From: Eucalyptus grandis
Lineage: Eukaryota; Streptophyta; Magnoliopsida; Myrtales; Myrtaceae
Assembly (NCBI RefSeq): GCF_016545825.1
Contig: NC_052622.1
Coordinates: 43,919,263 to 43,983,262, forward strand
DNA length: 64,000 bases
Direction of reading: 5' to 3'
Under the pieces are notes generated by a model that saw only the letters and a list, made by a program, of their open reading frames with translations, searched no databases and was not told where the DNA came from. This document shows positions 1-10,863 of this stretch, one piece after another (the stretch's first letter is position 1; each line of letters opens with the position of its first letter). The translations under genes were made by a program, and so were the position numbers.

Positions 1-533
1 TTAAAAAAAATTCTTAAGGTGTTTTGTACTTTTGGGAGGACTTCATCAGATTCAGAAAGAATATCTGAACTCACCGTTCATATGCTATTAGAATCGGGGG
101 AAAAAAAATCAACCTGTTTATGCTGCTCTTTCATCTATGGAGAAATGCTTAACCTGTGATCCTGCACTGTCTTGTCGTAAATTTTCTTTATTTCGTCCAA
201 AGCATCATTGTTAAGTTACAAGATAGCAGACGCAGAACAAGAAATAAACCTATTTTTTCAGATCAGAGGATGGAATATAGTATTGTGACGCTGATATCTG
301 TTATTTGGGGCACAGCTATGTTTCTTTCCAATCAACATAGTTGTAGGTCATGCGTGAATATATCCGTTCAATGTGAGAGCATGACCCAATTTCGATTTTA
401 CAAAGTAGATTTCAATCAACTCCAAACTCTTGTTCGAAAATGGCACCTCGATATCAGCTGCTTTGCCAGTTGCGTCATTGTGATGTGAATCATACCTGAC
501 TTTTGAAGCAGTCCGTCCATTTTGGTGTTTCAG
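1..533 (+). other. Probable intron upstream of the DUF599 last exon
   Basis: No family-like coding sequence is visible here. The stretch ends in a good acceptor (tttggtgtttcag, AG at 532-533) immediately before the DUF599 exon. The first exon of this family normally encodes an N-terminal membrane segment and I do not see it, so it probably lies before the window. Confidence 0.55.
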
Positions 534-1091
534 GATCCCCTGAAGAATGGTGTTTTGGTAGTACAGACAATACGCAACAACATTATGGCATCGACACTCT
601 TGGCAACGACGGCAATCACTCTCAGTTCACTGATCAGTGTTTTTGTGAGCAGCTCATCCAGCTCTACTGCCGCAGCTTCGCAATTGGTTTATGGCAACCA
701 GACTGCTATAATCTCTTCTATAAAGTACTTTGCTATACTCGTATGCTTCCTTGTCGCTTTCCTCTGCAATGTGCAGTCCATCAGATACTATGCTCATGTC
801 AGTTTCTTGGCCACCCTGCCCACATCCAAAGGTAAAAAGGATTCCATTGAATACGTTGCCCGAAACTTGAACCGGGGAAGCTTCTTTTGGTCCTTGGGAT
901 TACGGGCATTCTATGTGTCTTTTCCTCTCTTCCTCTGGATCTTTGGGCCGATACCGATGTTTGTCTGCTCCGTCATGATGTTATCTGTTCTTTATTTCTT
1001 GGACACAACAACCAGTTTTACGCGGGAACTGCACTGTCAATCACTGATAGAGGAGATAAAGCCCAATGATCTCGAGTCGTCAGCTTCGTAA
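534..1091 (+). CDS. DUF599 family membrane protein, last exon (5' part outside the window)
   Basis: This exon encodes the C-terminal 185 residues of a DUF599 protein, a plant membrane family of unknown biochemical role. It opens with DPLKNGVLVVQTIRNNIMAS, the conserved block in which a QT-R-N-IM-ST-L-A-T core precedes the membrane segments. Hydrophobic stretches follow: the TLLATTAITLSSLISVFV region, YFAILVCFLVAFLCNV, and a long pair from FFWSLGLRAFYVSFPLFLW to VMMLSVLYFLDTT. The protein ends EIKPNDLESSAS with a TAA stop. Upstream in-frame codons precede the splice acceptor at 532-533, so the exon starts in phase 0 and the true initiator is in an earlier exon. Family assignment is firm; function is unknown. 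Confidence 0.85.
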   Translation, partial: DPLKNGVLVVQTIRNNIMASTLLATTAITLSSLISVFVSSSSSSTAAASQLVYGNQTAIISSIKYFAILVCFLVAFLCNVQSIRYYAHVSFLATLPTSKGKKDSIEYVARNLNRGSFFWSLGLRAFYVSFPLFLWIFGPIPMFVCSVMMLSVLYFLDTTTSFTRELHCQSLIEEIKPNDLESSAS

Positions 1092-4000
1092 GCGCCGATG
1101 GTAACGGATTAGTCTGTAGTGATTAAATGGTTATGAGCTTGTTAAAGGAATGAAACTCGCATTGCCTTATGCACTTATATTGTAATCTAATTGGTGGCGG
1201 TGAAAATTAGTGATTGGCATCATATTGACTGCACTTTGGTAGTGGATGTCGTGTGGTTTGCATGTAGCTTCCATTTTTTACTACTTGGCGTTCTTTTATT
1301 TGCTTATACCTGTTCACAGTAAAGAAGACGGGAAGAGCCATGGAAGTATATTTGCTTTGTATGTGATACCATCTAGTAATCAGCAAATTTCGAAACCAGG
1401 CATTCGGTGTTTCCATGTAACTCGTAGAAGTCTTAGGTCCTCAACATGAACTTCTGAATCATGACAAAACAACTTCCTTTGTGTGTAATTTGTGAATGCT
1501 TGTGGCTCTGTTCTTGATTCTTGTTTCCCATCACAGGGAAGTGGACGAACTTGAGGATATCCATCTCCACTCTCCTCTACTCAGAGGAAAGAATTGAGGC
1601 TCAACCTCCGGTGTCACTGGTTAATCTGCAAAATCTCGTGTCTTTGCGTATATGGTGACTCCAATTTTTTTTTCCCTCTTTAGGCTCCCATCGAAGCACA
1701 ACATCGTTGTCTCCGAACCGAATTTGTTCCAGGCACACATACTCTTAAATCCTTTCCTTGTACTTCTTCATGCTTAGCCTGATGCACCTCCTGAGCTCAA
1801 GGCATTTCTGATTCTTAATGGTGCCATTGCTTCGACCATCCATCCATCCTCAGCTTCTCAGCTTCTTAGACCTTCTCAGTTGATATCTTCTTACTCATGT
1901 CACGTCATTCCGGTGATCAATCATGTCATTATGATAGATTTGAAATCTTGCCACTTGTACTTGATTTGATTCTGCAAGTTGATCATTTGGGGTCATGAGT
2001 CCAAAAGCATGGAAACTGAAGACTCTATACAACTTTTGCATTGACAATTTTAAGTACACATCTTGGACACAAACCTTTTCCCACATTGGCGCGACTGGAT
2101 GTGTATACTTATGCATGCAATATTGAAGAATGGCTGTGGAGTGCGCATTTTTTACTTGTGTCGATGTGATGTCATATTATGAGCTGATAATCAAGTGCAA
2201 CATTCAGAGTGATCATTTGAATGATGATCTTTTCGTCTCTAAACGACGGTAAAACAAAAAGGAAAGCTAAATAAACCGTAAACAATGAATTGACGATAGA
2301 GAAATGCGGAGCGTAAGGGATATTGTTTTGCACCATAACCATTATCATGTCACTTAATCATGTTGCTTAGACAGCTTAAGCAATGTCTCATGGATATATC
2401 TTAATGAAATTATTCAAAGATTAATATTAGTTTCATCGAAGAATTATGACTTGCTGTGTTCTAAAATGTTGCAGACTTTCTTGATCAGATTTGCCTTGTA
2501 AAACCAGCGTGAGAGCAATCTCAAGTCTGTAACTCCTCTTCTCCACCACCACAACCAACGATTCTGATTTCTTAAATCCCCATGTTTAAATTTTTCATGT
2601 TCGAGCTACACAGAGATTTTGGCTCGCGGCTTACATGGTCCATGAGCTCTGCGGTGCGGTAATTTCCACACCATAATGAATAAAACAACAGAATTATGTT
2701 TGGAGGGCCTAAGGGTGGGAATTCACAAAAAAGAAAGCCACGTCAAACAGACTAGAGCCTCAAAAGCAATTTCTTTGATTTTCGTGAAGTCCATGCTCTA
2801 AACTCGTAGCACTTCATGTCTTGATGAACCTCTGACCAAAGTGGAAGGCCTTTAGACAATTTCCTTTCTTATAGACCCTAGTCCATCAGTCAAATGTCTG
2901 TATAGATGTACATACCACGAGAAATCGCGTTCCCCAGCAAACCTAGCACACGTCATTAGACTGTATCAATAGTAGATTTGAAAAAGGCGAGGGATGAGAT
3001 CTAGAGCGGGAACAATTGAGAGAACCTACATGGGGTGGAAATCTTTGTTTAGACAAATATCACTGCCAGTTTTGTCATGATATTCTTTCACTTTCATGTA
3101 AATTTTTAGGGCAAAATCTATCCCAAAAATATGTCAAGGGACGTAAAAAAAAAGTACAAATCAAAGTCAAAACGTACAAATGAGAGATCTTGAAATGCAA
3201 GACCAATCATCAACCTGGGGATTCCGAGGTGATGATAAGTGGTAACACAGTGGAAAATGATAATGATGACAATAGGCTGAGTGAACATGGATTCTAAGAT
3301 ATCTCTTTACTTACCTTTAATCTCGAACTCCCTCAAGTCCTCTCCATTCCATAGCGGGCTTGTGACGCTCTTATCGAAACATTAGCCCAAGATATACATG
3401 CATGCTAATCATTCTGCTCTATCATCAGTTAGAAGCTTAATGCTGATTAGGGCGATGAATTTTCATTGCAAAACACCACCAGCCGATGTATTTTCTGCAG
3501 GCAATGTGAATTTAGTGGTGAGTGTGTACGACTGAACTAAACAAACTATTGTAAATGCCTCAATGCCGCTTGTGAAAACTAACTTCTCTAGTTAACATTA
3601 CCAGAAGTAGTAATACTTGTATACACAAGCTCCCCTCTTCTTGATGAAATTTTCTGCGCCATAGCTGTTAGTCCGGCTCCCTGATGTTTGGGATAACATG
3701 ACATGCCAGTTTACTACAAAGATAAAAAGACAGATTTCTAAGCTCGAGTTGGTTGTGTTCTATCCACCTCAAAAGGATTAAGCGTAACTGTAGGTAAAAA
3801 CAGTTGAAAGATTGCTCGCAAAGGTTAATTAAGCTTCTAACCTTGCACATCAAATGCATAATTTTGCCCAACATTTGTAGATGCTTCACACCTCGATCAT
3901 AATCGCAACAAAGAAGAACAGGAAGAAAGAACAAACCTAACCCACTGACAAAGCTAAACCATTGTCCACTGTCACTATTACCACGCTGTCATTGTAACTT

Positions 4001-4965
4001 CTAAACGAATGTTTGATGCCATTGAGGCTTCCAATTAGCATTGGCAGTTCTCAGAACAATAAAAAAGAATAATCCCTGACCACACATGTAACTTAGAATA
4101 GGCACCTCTCCCACCAACCAAGTGGTACTTTGGTTTCCACATCTAGCTACTTATTGTTTTGTTGGCGAATCATCCCTGCTATTTGTAATGGGGAAGTGAA
4201 GCATGTATTAAGTTCATCAGATCAATAAAAGAGGCCATTTATTTCTCAATGAGATGGAACCTATGCATCTGAACCATGATGCGTTGGTGTGCACACAACA
4301 ATTTAGAGCACGCAACTTATACCGATGGTCTAATATCTGATTATTCTTTCCCATCCAACTTGTAGTTCGATTTCTTTCCAAGGGAGGCAATTCCCAATAG
4401 AAGATAGACTTCAGTTACGTGTGAAAAAGCATAAAAGATCAGAGCCAAAGACCTAACAAACAATGACCAGCTATCAAGATGTAGTTCCTAAAAATAATTA
4501 TGAACTTCAGGGATTCTGCTCCAGATCATGAGCCCTCATAAACTTTAGTGGGTATCTTCAATTCATTCTCTATGAACAAAGGCTGACTTTAAGTTTCCAG
4601 ACCCGAACGCTTCATCATCTGTCCTCTTATTTTTTACCTCAATATTGTATACAAGCTTCCATAACTCTATATCGAGTGAATCACTTGCTAAAAGCTAGTC
4701 GTTCGGGTGAGAGAGCCCCAAACTATATAAACCACACATTACCTTCAATGTGGAATCCAAGTTCAATACCTTGCAAATAGGATCAGAAACTGTCTAAGTT
4801 GCTCTCTTCCTTCTCCAGTAGCGGACTGCAAAAAGGGAGCTGAAGAAGAAGCTATAAATGATTCAGCGGGCAAGAAAGGCCTAATGTTTGAATGGAGGAC
4901 ACAACCCAGATCAGTTAGATTTCACAAAACAAAACGAGAAAAAAAAAAAAATAGAGGGACTGAAG
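1092..4965. other. 3' flank of the DUF599 gene and intergenic DNA
   Basis: The first few hundred bases should be the 3'UTR of the DUF599 gene. The rest is AT-rich with only short, composition-driven open frames and no recognisable protein or RNA. The lower-coordinate part (roughly 4.0-4.96 kb) may belong to the 3' part of the minus-strand primary miR156 transcript, but I cannot place its end. Confidence 0.5.
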
Positions 4966-5069
4966 AGGGTGAGATGACAGAAGCATAAAGAGCACAAAGG
5001 AGGGAGATGCAGAAACACTCTCTAATGGCACATCCTCATCTGTGCTCTCTATCTTCTGTCAACAGCACC
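4966..5069 (-). ncRNA. MIR156: miR156/miR157 precursor hairpin
   Basis: On the minus strand the 5' arm at 5062-5042 is a 21-nt sequence that begins TTGACAGAAG and ends AGAGAGCAC, matching the miR157 form of the miR156 family as I know it. The opposite arm, around 4995-4973, reads GCTCTTTATGC followed by TTCTGTCATC, the usual star strand. The arms pair along their length with one bulged G and one G.U pair. The loop side carries the family-typical GATGAGGATG and CATCTCCCTCC blocks that extend the stem. The microRNA targets SPL/SBP-box transcription factor mRNAs and controls the juvenile-to-adult phase change. No other known microRNA was noticed nearby. The transcript lies in its own intergenic region with its own TATA box. 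The call rests on sequence and fold; expression is not shown. Confidence 0.95.
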
Positions 5070-5300
5070 GGGGTACCTCTCTCTTTCTCTCTCTTTCTCT
5101 TGCACACAAAGATCAAAACAATTTTGACAAGTTAAGCAGAAAGGACAAAACAGACAGCCTTTTGATGAGATGTGATCTTCTTCCCTCCCTGCTGGCTGGC
5201 CACTGCCTCTAGGGTTTCAGATGATTAAAGTGAAAAGAAAGTTAATTTACTTTATGAGGAAAGGATAGGGTTTCTTGGGTTGGGAGATGATGACCTACGA
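5070..5300 (-). ncRNA. MIR156: 5' part of the primary miR156/157 transcript
   Basis: DNA between the hairpin and the TATA box on the minus strand. It carries GAAACCCTA telobox-like motifs and an AGAGAAAGAGAG tract just before the hairpin, resembling leaders of plant Pol II transcripts. The start site near 5295-5300 is inferred from TATA spacing only. Confidence 0.55.
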
Positions 5301-5324
5301 GAGACTCCAACAGGCCGTAGCTTC

Positions 5325-5332
5325 TATTTATA
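5325..5332 (-). promoter_or_regulatory. TATA box of the miR156/157 gene
   Basis: TATAAATA on the minus strand, about 260 nt upstream of the mature miRNA. It is followed by a transcript-like leader and no other gene starts here, which supports an independent Pol II microRNA gene. Confidence 0.7.
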
Positions 5333-6157
5333 GTAAAAAGAGGTAATGGAAATTAGTGAAAGATGGGTGTAGATTCTGGTTTTTGAGTGTACATTGCAAA
5401 CAGATTCGTCTTCTCTGTCCCATCTCTATTTTATTAGCCTTTTCATTTTTTTTCCCCGAACAGTAAAAAGTAAATTTGTTGATAAGTCTTAATAAATCAT
5501 ACCCAGTTCACACAGGACATTTGCACCATTTAAGGTAACCACACATTATGCCGACACTTTGCTCGACTGTCCCCATGCCCAAGGAATAATGCTAGACTTA
5601 CTAAAATTTCTTTATAAAATAATTTACTAAATAATGTGTTAGATTATGAAGGACTCTCTAAAAGTACGTTATATTTAAGAATTAATAACGGTCTGACACA
5701 TAATTTAGTAAATCAATTTTGTGAATCACTTTTGATAAGTCTAAGCAATTTTCAAGTCAAAAAATATTGCTTGGCAAAGACCTAGATTTACTTGTAAAAA
5801 AGATCAAATTTTAGGGTTTTAAGGTAGGTTGATTCATCCGATCCCTCATAGGATCTAAATTGTTTACTCTTTTATTGATATGTGTGAAACGCAAAGAACT
5901 TTATTACCTCATTTATTAGCTTTCCTGATCACGAATTCAATGGAGGTGCATTGAATGATTAGATATAATGACAATTTATGTAGATATCCATGGACTCTTA
6001 AGAATTTTCAAACTTTCACTTTCCTATGACAACACCTTTCCAAGTGGGTGAATTACTCAAGAATCACACATTTCACCAGAATGATGTAGAAGCATCTAGA
6101 CAAACCGCTCCTTTATTGCCGGGCAAGTGCCGATGTAACATGCCCTAGCTAAGAAGA

Positions 6158-6160
<3 letters not shown>

Positions 6161-6195
<35 letters not shown>
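6161..6195. repeat. (CT)n microsatellite
   Basis: Uninterrupted CT dinucleotide run of about 17 units in intergenic DNA. Confidence 0.95.
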
Positions 6196-6198
<3 letters not shown>

Positions 6199-8547
6199 GT
6201 TTTTTCAGTTTCTTTATTTCTTGAAGATAGATTCTTTCGAAACCCTAATGGCCCCTCCACAAGCACTAGAATCTTTGCAAGATGCTACGTGGTTGAACAG
6301 CAACCAACGAGAGCATTGAGTCACTGCCCGAACATTCTGGAAGTGGACGAAAGAGTCCTTTCGCAGATAATTACGTTTACATATATCTAGAGACCGAACC
6401 TAGTCACAGCCAGCTAAAATCATGGCGAAAGACCAGTGACCATCTGTCGCTCGTGATCGCTTTAGTCTGCAATGAGCCATCTTAGAAAGCATGAACGTCA
6501 AGTTTGTAGAGCTCACAGCGTGCAACATTTGCTTGGGAGTAATATATATGTTCCCTCATCTACACTTTTCTCTAATTACATTGTAACTAAACGATCTTTT
6601 TGGACCAATGATAATTTCCATAGCATACATATGAGTAAGGATACACCAGCATATTTTGGCGGGTTATGCCACCATTTATTCTAAAGTATATTGAAACAGC
6701 TTAAACATCGAGTTGTAATGTGAGTTTTATGTTCATGTGAATTTTCCTTTATCTAACTGTTAAAAACTTTCGGACCATCCTTTCTAATAATTTATATAAT
6801 TTAATGTGGACTCGATGATATTGTCATCAAATTATTAAGAGGTGAAAGAAAGTGATTGTCTTATTTAAAGGCCCGAATCAGAGTCCGTCATTGATTTGAT
6901 TAATAACAGAAAGATTAAAAACATTAAGGTGATTGTCATTATCTTTGTGAGTCAAATATATCTGGACTGTTCTCCAGCATCGATTTAAAAAGTATTGGAG
7001 AATCAAAAGATCACAAAGCACAAACTTATCTCTCTCATCTTTGCTTTGCAACTTGCCAAGAAGCATGGAAAAATATACTGGCACAAAAAAAAAAAAAAAA
7101 AAAAAAAAGGACAGAGGCCCAAAGCATTGTTGAGCATATACTTTTCCTCCTCCTGTCACTGCTGAAGTGAGATGGACCAATTTGGGTTACTGATTATGTC
7201 CCCTACGTGTCGACACCCTGACTTCGTCCCTCCATTATTGACCTTTGATGTTCTCATTTGCTTCCCCCCATGAAAAAAAAAAAAAAAAACTCGGTTTTCT
7301 AAGGAATATTATAACCTGAATGACATTTAATAATCTCTGTTCTTCTCGATAAAAGGAAAAAAAGAGGAGGACATTAGCAGGTTAACTTGAAAATTGGAAT
7401 GCTATGGAGAGAGAATCCATGCCAAATGCATGCGCACTTTGGAGTATATGTTGCACATTCTTCAAAGACTATATCATTAGGTTTGTACCCCATTACTAAA
7501 GTGGTTAGGCCAATACTTATCATGCCGATACACCACCACATAAGTTGCATTGGAATGAGTACGTTATTTCATATCTTCTCTTTTGTCGAGAAAAAAGAAA
7601 CCATTCTTTATGCTTACCGAAAATTAAAATTTAAAAATAATAAAGATCCGAATTTGATTTGTCGATGCCACATAATTTACCCTTTTAATAAGGAAGATAC
7701 TGGATGGAGTTAGGGCCCCAAGAAAATGGCCATTTCAAATTTTTGTTAAATTTAGCAGAAATGTGTTGTCTGATCTAGTTCCAGCATTTCTCAACAGGTC
7801 TTTCTCTATGAAGATCTCATGGCCGTGTTACGGAATATTGGATACTTTCTTAAAGTTTATTCTTAAAGTTTATTCTTTCCCCTTTTGGCTTGCAATTGTG
7901 GGTGCGCTGGGGTCTCGCATGAACGAGAGATCAGAAAGAAGAACGAATGATATCATTGGCATCGAATTCTAGTTGATCTTGGCCATTTTCCATTTGACCG
8001 ATTAGGAATTTTTGAAATGTGAATATTCACCACACCTTGTGTTATAGTGCGCACGTATGCATAGCGTCTGAAGCACGCCGATTTTCAGTTGTGGTCAAGT
8101 AGGACATGGCTGTCGAAATGTGGAACTAGGCTTAGGACTTAGGACTCTAGAATAAGTTCCATGGATATCACGTGTTATGTAAATTGCCCTTGTCACAGCC
8201 ATTGCCCAGATCTGATCTCACGTCTTGGACCACGACGATGCGAATCGAACCGAGGCCGTAACTTGCGTGGACTGTTAGAGTATTGATTCTTGGGATATTT
8301 TCCCCTCGTTGAGATGCAGCCGTGTCCAGAACGAGAGCCGGATTTAAAGAATTATGTCCAGGAAACCCAGGTTCCCGGCAATTCAACATAACCGAGTAAA
8401 AAGGAAAAGCCATTGATACGTGTAGTGGCTGCTTCTTCCGTCACGACGTCGAAAGATTGAAACATGTCGTGACGCGTACGTGATCGACTTTAGGAATGAA
8501 TGGGGATGAGCTGAGGAGGGATTTGATTCTGCAATTTGCCTGGGTTT

Positions 8548-8571
8548 GGAGGTGGAGGTGGAGGTGGAGGT
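8548..8571. repeat. (GGAGGT)4 hexamer tandem repeat
   Basis: Four perfect GGAGGT units followed by GGG. On the minus strand it reads as TS dipeptides in an open frame that I do not believe is a gene. Confidence 0.9.
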
Positions 8572-8948
8572 GGGCTTGGCATGATCAGATATCAATGACG
8601 AAATTACATCAATTAGACTCACACGACAGAGAAAAGAGAAATAAATCATACAACCTACTTGCCGGAGCATATAGAAAGTAAACATATCATCAAATCGACC
8701 CCATGCAATCAAGTCTTTTAACTTGTTTAGCGACCTGTAATCGAAAAAAGAAGGGACAAAGCGGAACCAAAAATCGAACGAAACGTCTTCTTCGATGATC
8801 TCACCTGCATGAAGCTGCAGTGGGCGTGTGGCCAGAAGCAGGGTCGTGACGAAAACCGTCTTCAACAAGAGGAGGCATGACTTGTCGCGCTTCGCTTCGC
8901 TTCAATCCACGAGTCTTGTCTTGCTTCCTCCGACCTCAGAAAACGTCG

Positions 8949-9175
8949 TCATCTTCATTGACTCGACATCAGCAAGATCATCAAACGACCGATGATGCGA
9001 ATTTCGACGTTTCACGGACATCTTGATCCGCTCATAGCTTCCCCGACTTGACAGACATCATCCTCTTCGTTGACACATCATGAACAAGATTGTCAAATAG
9101 CCAATGACCTGGAATTCAACGGGTTCACACACATTCAGATCCCTTCAAGGCCCTCGCTGAAAACGATCTTTCTTA
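8949..9175. repeat. Diverged direct duplication, unit about 115 bp
   Basis: The stretch beginning TCATCTTCATTGACTCGACA and continuing through AGCAAGATCATCAAACGACC is repeated about 115 bases later as TCATCCTCTTCGTTGACACA with AACAAGATTGTCAAATAGCC. Substitutions are spread evenly, so the duplication looks old. Confidence 0.6.
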
Positions 9176-10059
9176 TTTGTTAAATCACATAATGTCGTCA
9201 GTCGAACCCCAGCCAGAACCCACGTCGTAGTTTGTTGTTTTTTTTTTTTTTTTTCTGACTTTCCTAGGTAACTAATAAATTATATTCAAATAGCGACACT
9301 TGGATCGCGTTTTCTCTCATCATACGTAAGATTGGATTAGTGGGCCTGGGATTTTGCAGCCTGAGCTTATCCTGTGCTGAACAGAATGGAGTCGTTTTGA
9401 CAATTTCAAAGCCCAAGTCCGTTTAATTGTAGACCCATGAAGGAGCCCAATGAAGCTAAGGATTCCCGAATGGGTCAAAATGCGCCAAAAAAAAAAAAAA
9501 AAAAAATCTTTCTCTAGTGCTTATTTCCCATAAATGAAACATCACGGACCCCATTAATTTTTCATCTTTTGCACGCGATAGTTTAGGCTCTATTGGGAGA
9601 GCTTTGGGAGGAAATGGATTGTCATTTCCTCAAAGATCTTTGACTGAAGATGTATTTGCTGAGAGTGAATAGCATTTAGATGAGTCACTTTTCGTATATA
9701 TTTTGTGAAGCAGCATCTTGACAAAAAAAAGAAAAAGGAAATTGAAAAAAGAAAAAGAAAAAAAAAAGAGAAGAAGAAAGAAACAAGAAAGGGTAAGTTC
9801 TTGGTTGAGAGCATTGGCAATGAGGGCAGGGATACTAGGTGAGCTTCGATGGCAATCATCAGCTAGGCGAGTGTCCATGGGAAAACCTCATCATGGTAGC
9901 ATTTCGAAAAAACCCATTTACTTCAAAGGTATTTGTATTCTCCCAATGTTATTTTCCCAAAGCCGAACCAAATGGGTATTAGACCTCCACCGCTCAATGC
10001 TAAGGTTAATTGACCCTTGTCACGTTGCCGACGAGACTTGAGGCCATTGGTTTGAGATT

Positions 10060-10863
10060 GCGGCCTTGTTTGGTTCAGCTTTGGGGATGAGTATTTGGAC
10101 TCTAAAGTCCCCTGGCCAAATGCAAATCTGTTTGGTTCGAGTTTTTGAGCGACTTTGGCAAGATGCAATTGCATCTCCAAAGGGCCCTAAGGGCCCTTAG
10201 GCCAAGTAGTAGGTTCGAAGGTCCTTTGGAAACTTGCATTTATGGAATGCAAGTTTTGGTTACTGTTCACTTCGTGGTTACTGTTCATTCGCGAGGAAAA
10301 CCATCGCACGAAGGCTGATGACCATTAGCCAAGGGGGTTGTCCACACTAGCGACGCACCGGCAACTGCCGCCTGACTTGAGGGTCGCTTGACCCCGGTGA
10401 TCGTCGCCAGACTTTAGGCAACGCCTGGGTTGTGCGAACCCAAGCAATGGTTGCCAGGTCGCGCGAGCCGGGCGACTCGCCGGGTTCGCGCGACCTCCGC
10501 GACGGGTTCCGCGACCTCGGGCGGCGGCCGTCGCCCGGGTTCACGCGACCTCTCGACCGGGCGGGCGACTGGGTTCAAGCGGCCATCGCTTGGGTTCGTG
10601 CGACCTTAGGCAATGAGGTCGCATGACCTAGGCGACCCTCCAATGGCGAGACTTAAAAAAAAAAAAAAAAAATAGTGTATTTTTATTTTTTTAATTTAAT
10701 AAAAGTTAATTGCAAATGTAAATTTTACCGAACGGTATTTTGGTCAAAGTTGTTTTTCAATGTAAATTTTACCAAACGATATTTGCATTTCAGAAAACCT
10801 CCTTCACCCAAAGGTATTTCCATTACTGCAAATGCATTTCCCAAAAGCCAAATCAAATGGGCC
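10060..10863. mobile_element. Non-autonomous DNA transposon-like element with imperfect terminal inverted repeats and a GC-rich core
   Basis: The left end reads GGCCTTGTTTGGTTCAGC followed by TTTGGGGATGAGTATTTGG. The reverse complement of the right end reads GGCCCATTTGATTTGGC followed by TTTTGGGAAATGCATTTG. These are imperfect inverted termini of about 35-40 bp. The interior holds GTTACTGTTCA twice (about 10259 and 10277) and a strongly GC-rich block at about 10340-10640. No transposase frame is seen. I could not identify a clean target-site duplication. A hAT- or Harbinger-like MITE is the likely class, but that is inference. Confidence 0.5.
10340..10640. repeat. GC-rich internally repetitive block
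   Basis: A stretch built from variants of GGGTTCGCGCGACCT and CGCGACC, far richer in GC and CpG than its surroundings. The open frames across it on both strands are arginine/proline-rich consequences of composition, not genes. It ends at an A run near 10655-10672. Confidence 0.6.

Larger units (their letters stand above)
5333..10059. other. Intergenic region, AT-rich, no supported gene
   Basis: Contains a (CT)n tract at 6161-6195, a 24-base A run at 7085-7108, short tandem duplications (for example 13-bp units near 7852-7877), a (GGAGGT)4 array at 8548-8571, a diverged direct duplication at about 8949-9175, and poly-T/poly-A runs near 9236 and 9487. Open frames here are not family-like. A remnant related to the 3' end of the element at 10060-10863 lies at about 9925-9995. 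Confidence 0.5.

Noticed and set aside
8383..8868. 161-residue minus-strand open frame as a gene
   Set aside because: No domain, the hexamer repeat generates part of it (TSTSTSTS), and possible splice sites would break it. Not supported without transcript data.
10347..10626. Arginine/proline-rich open frames on both strands
   Set aside because: They are a by-product of the GC-rich repeat block; both strands are open, as expected from composition.
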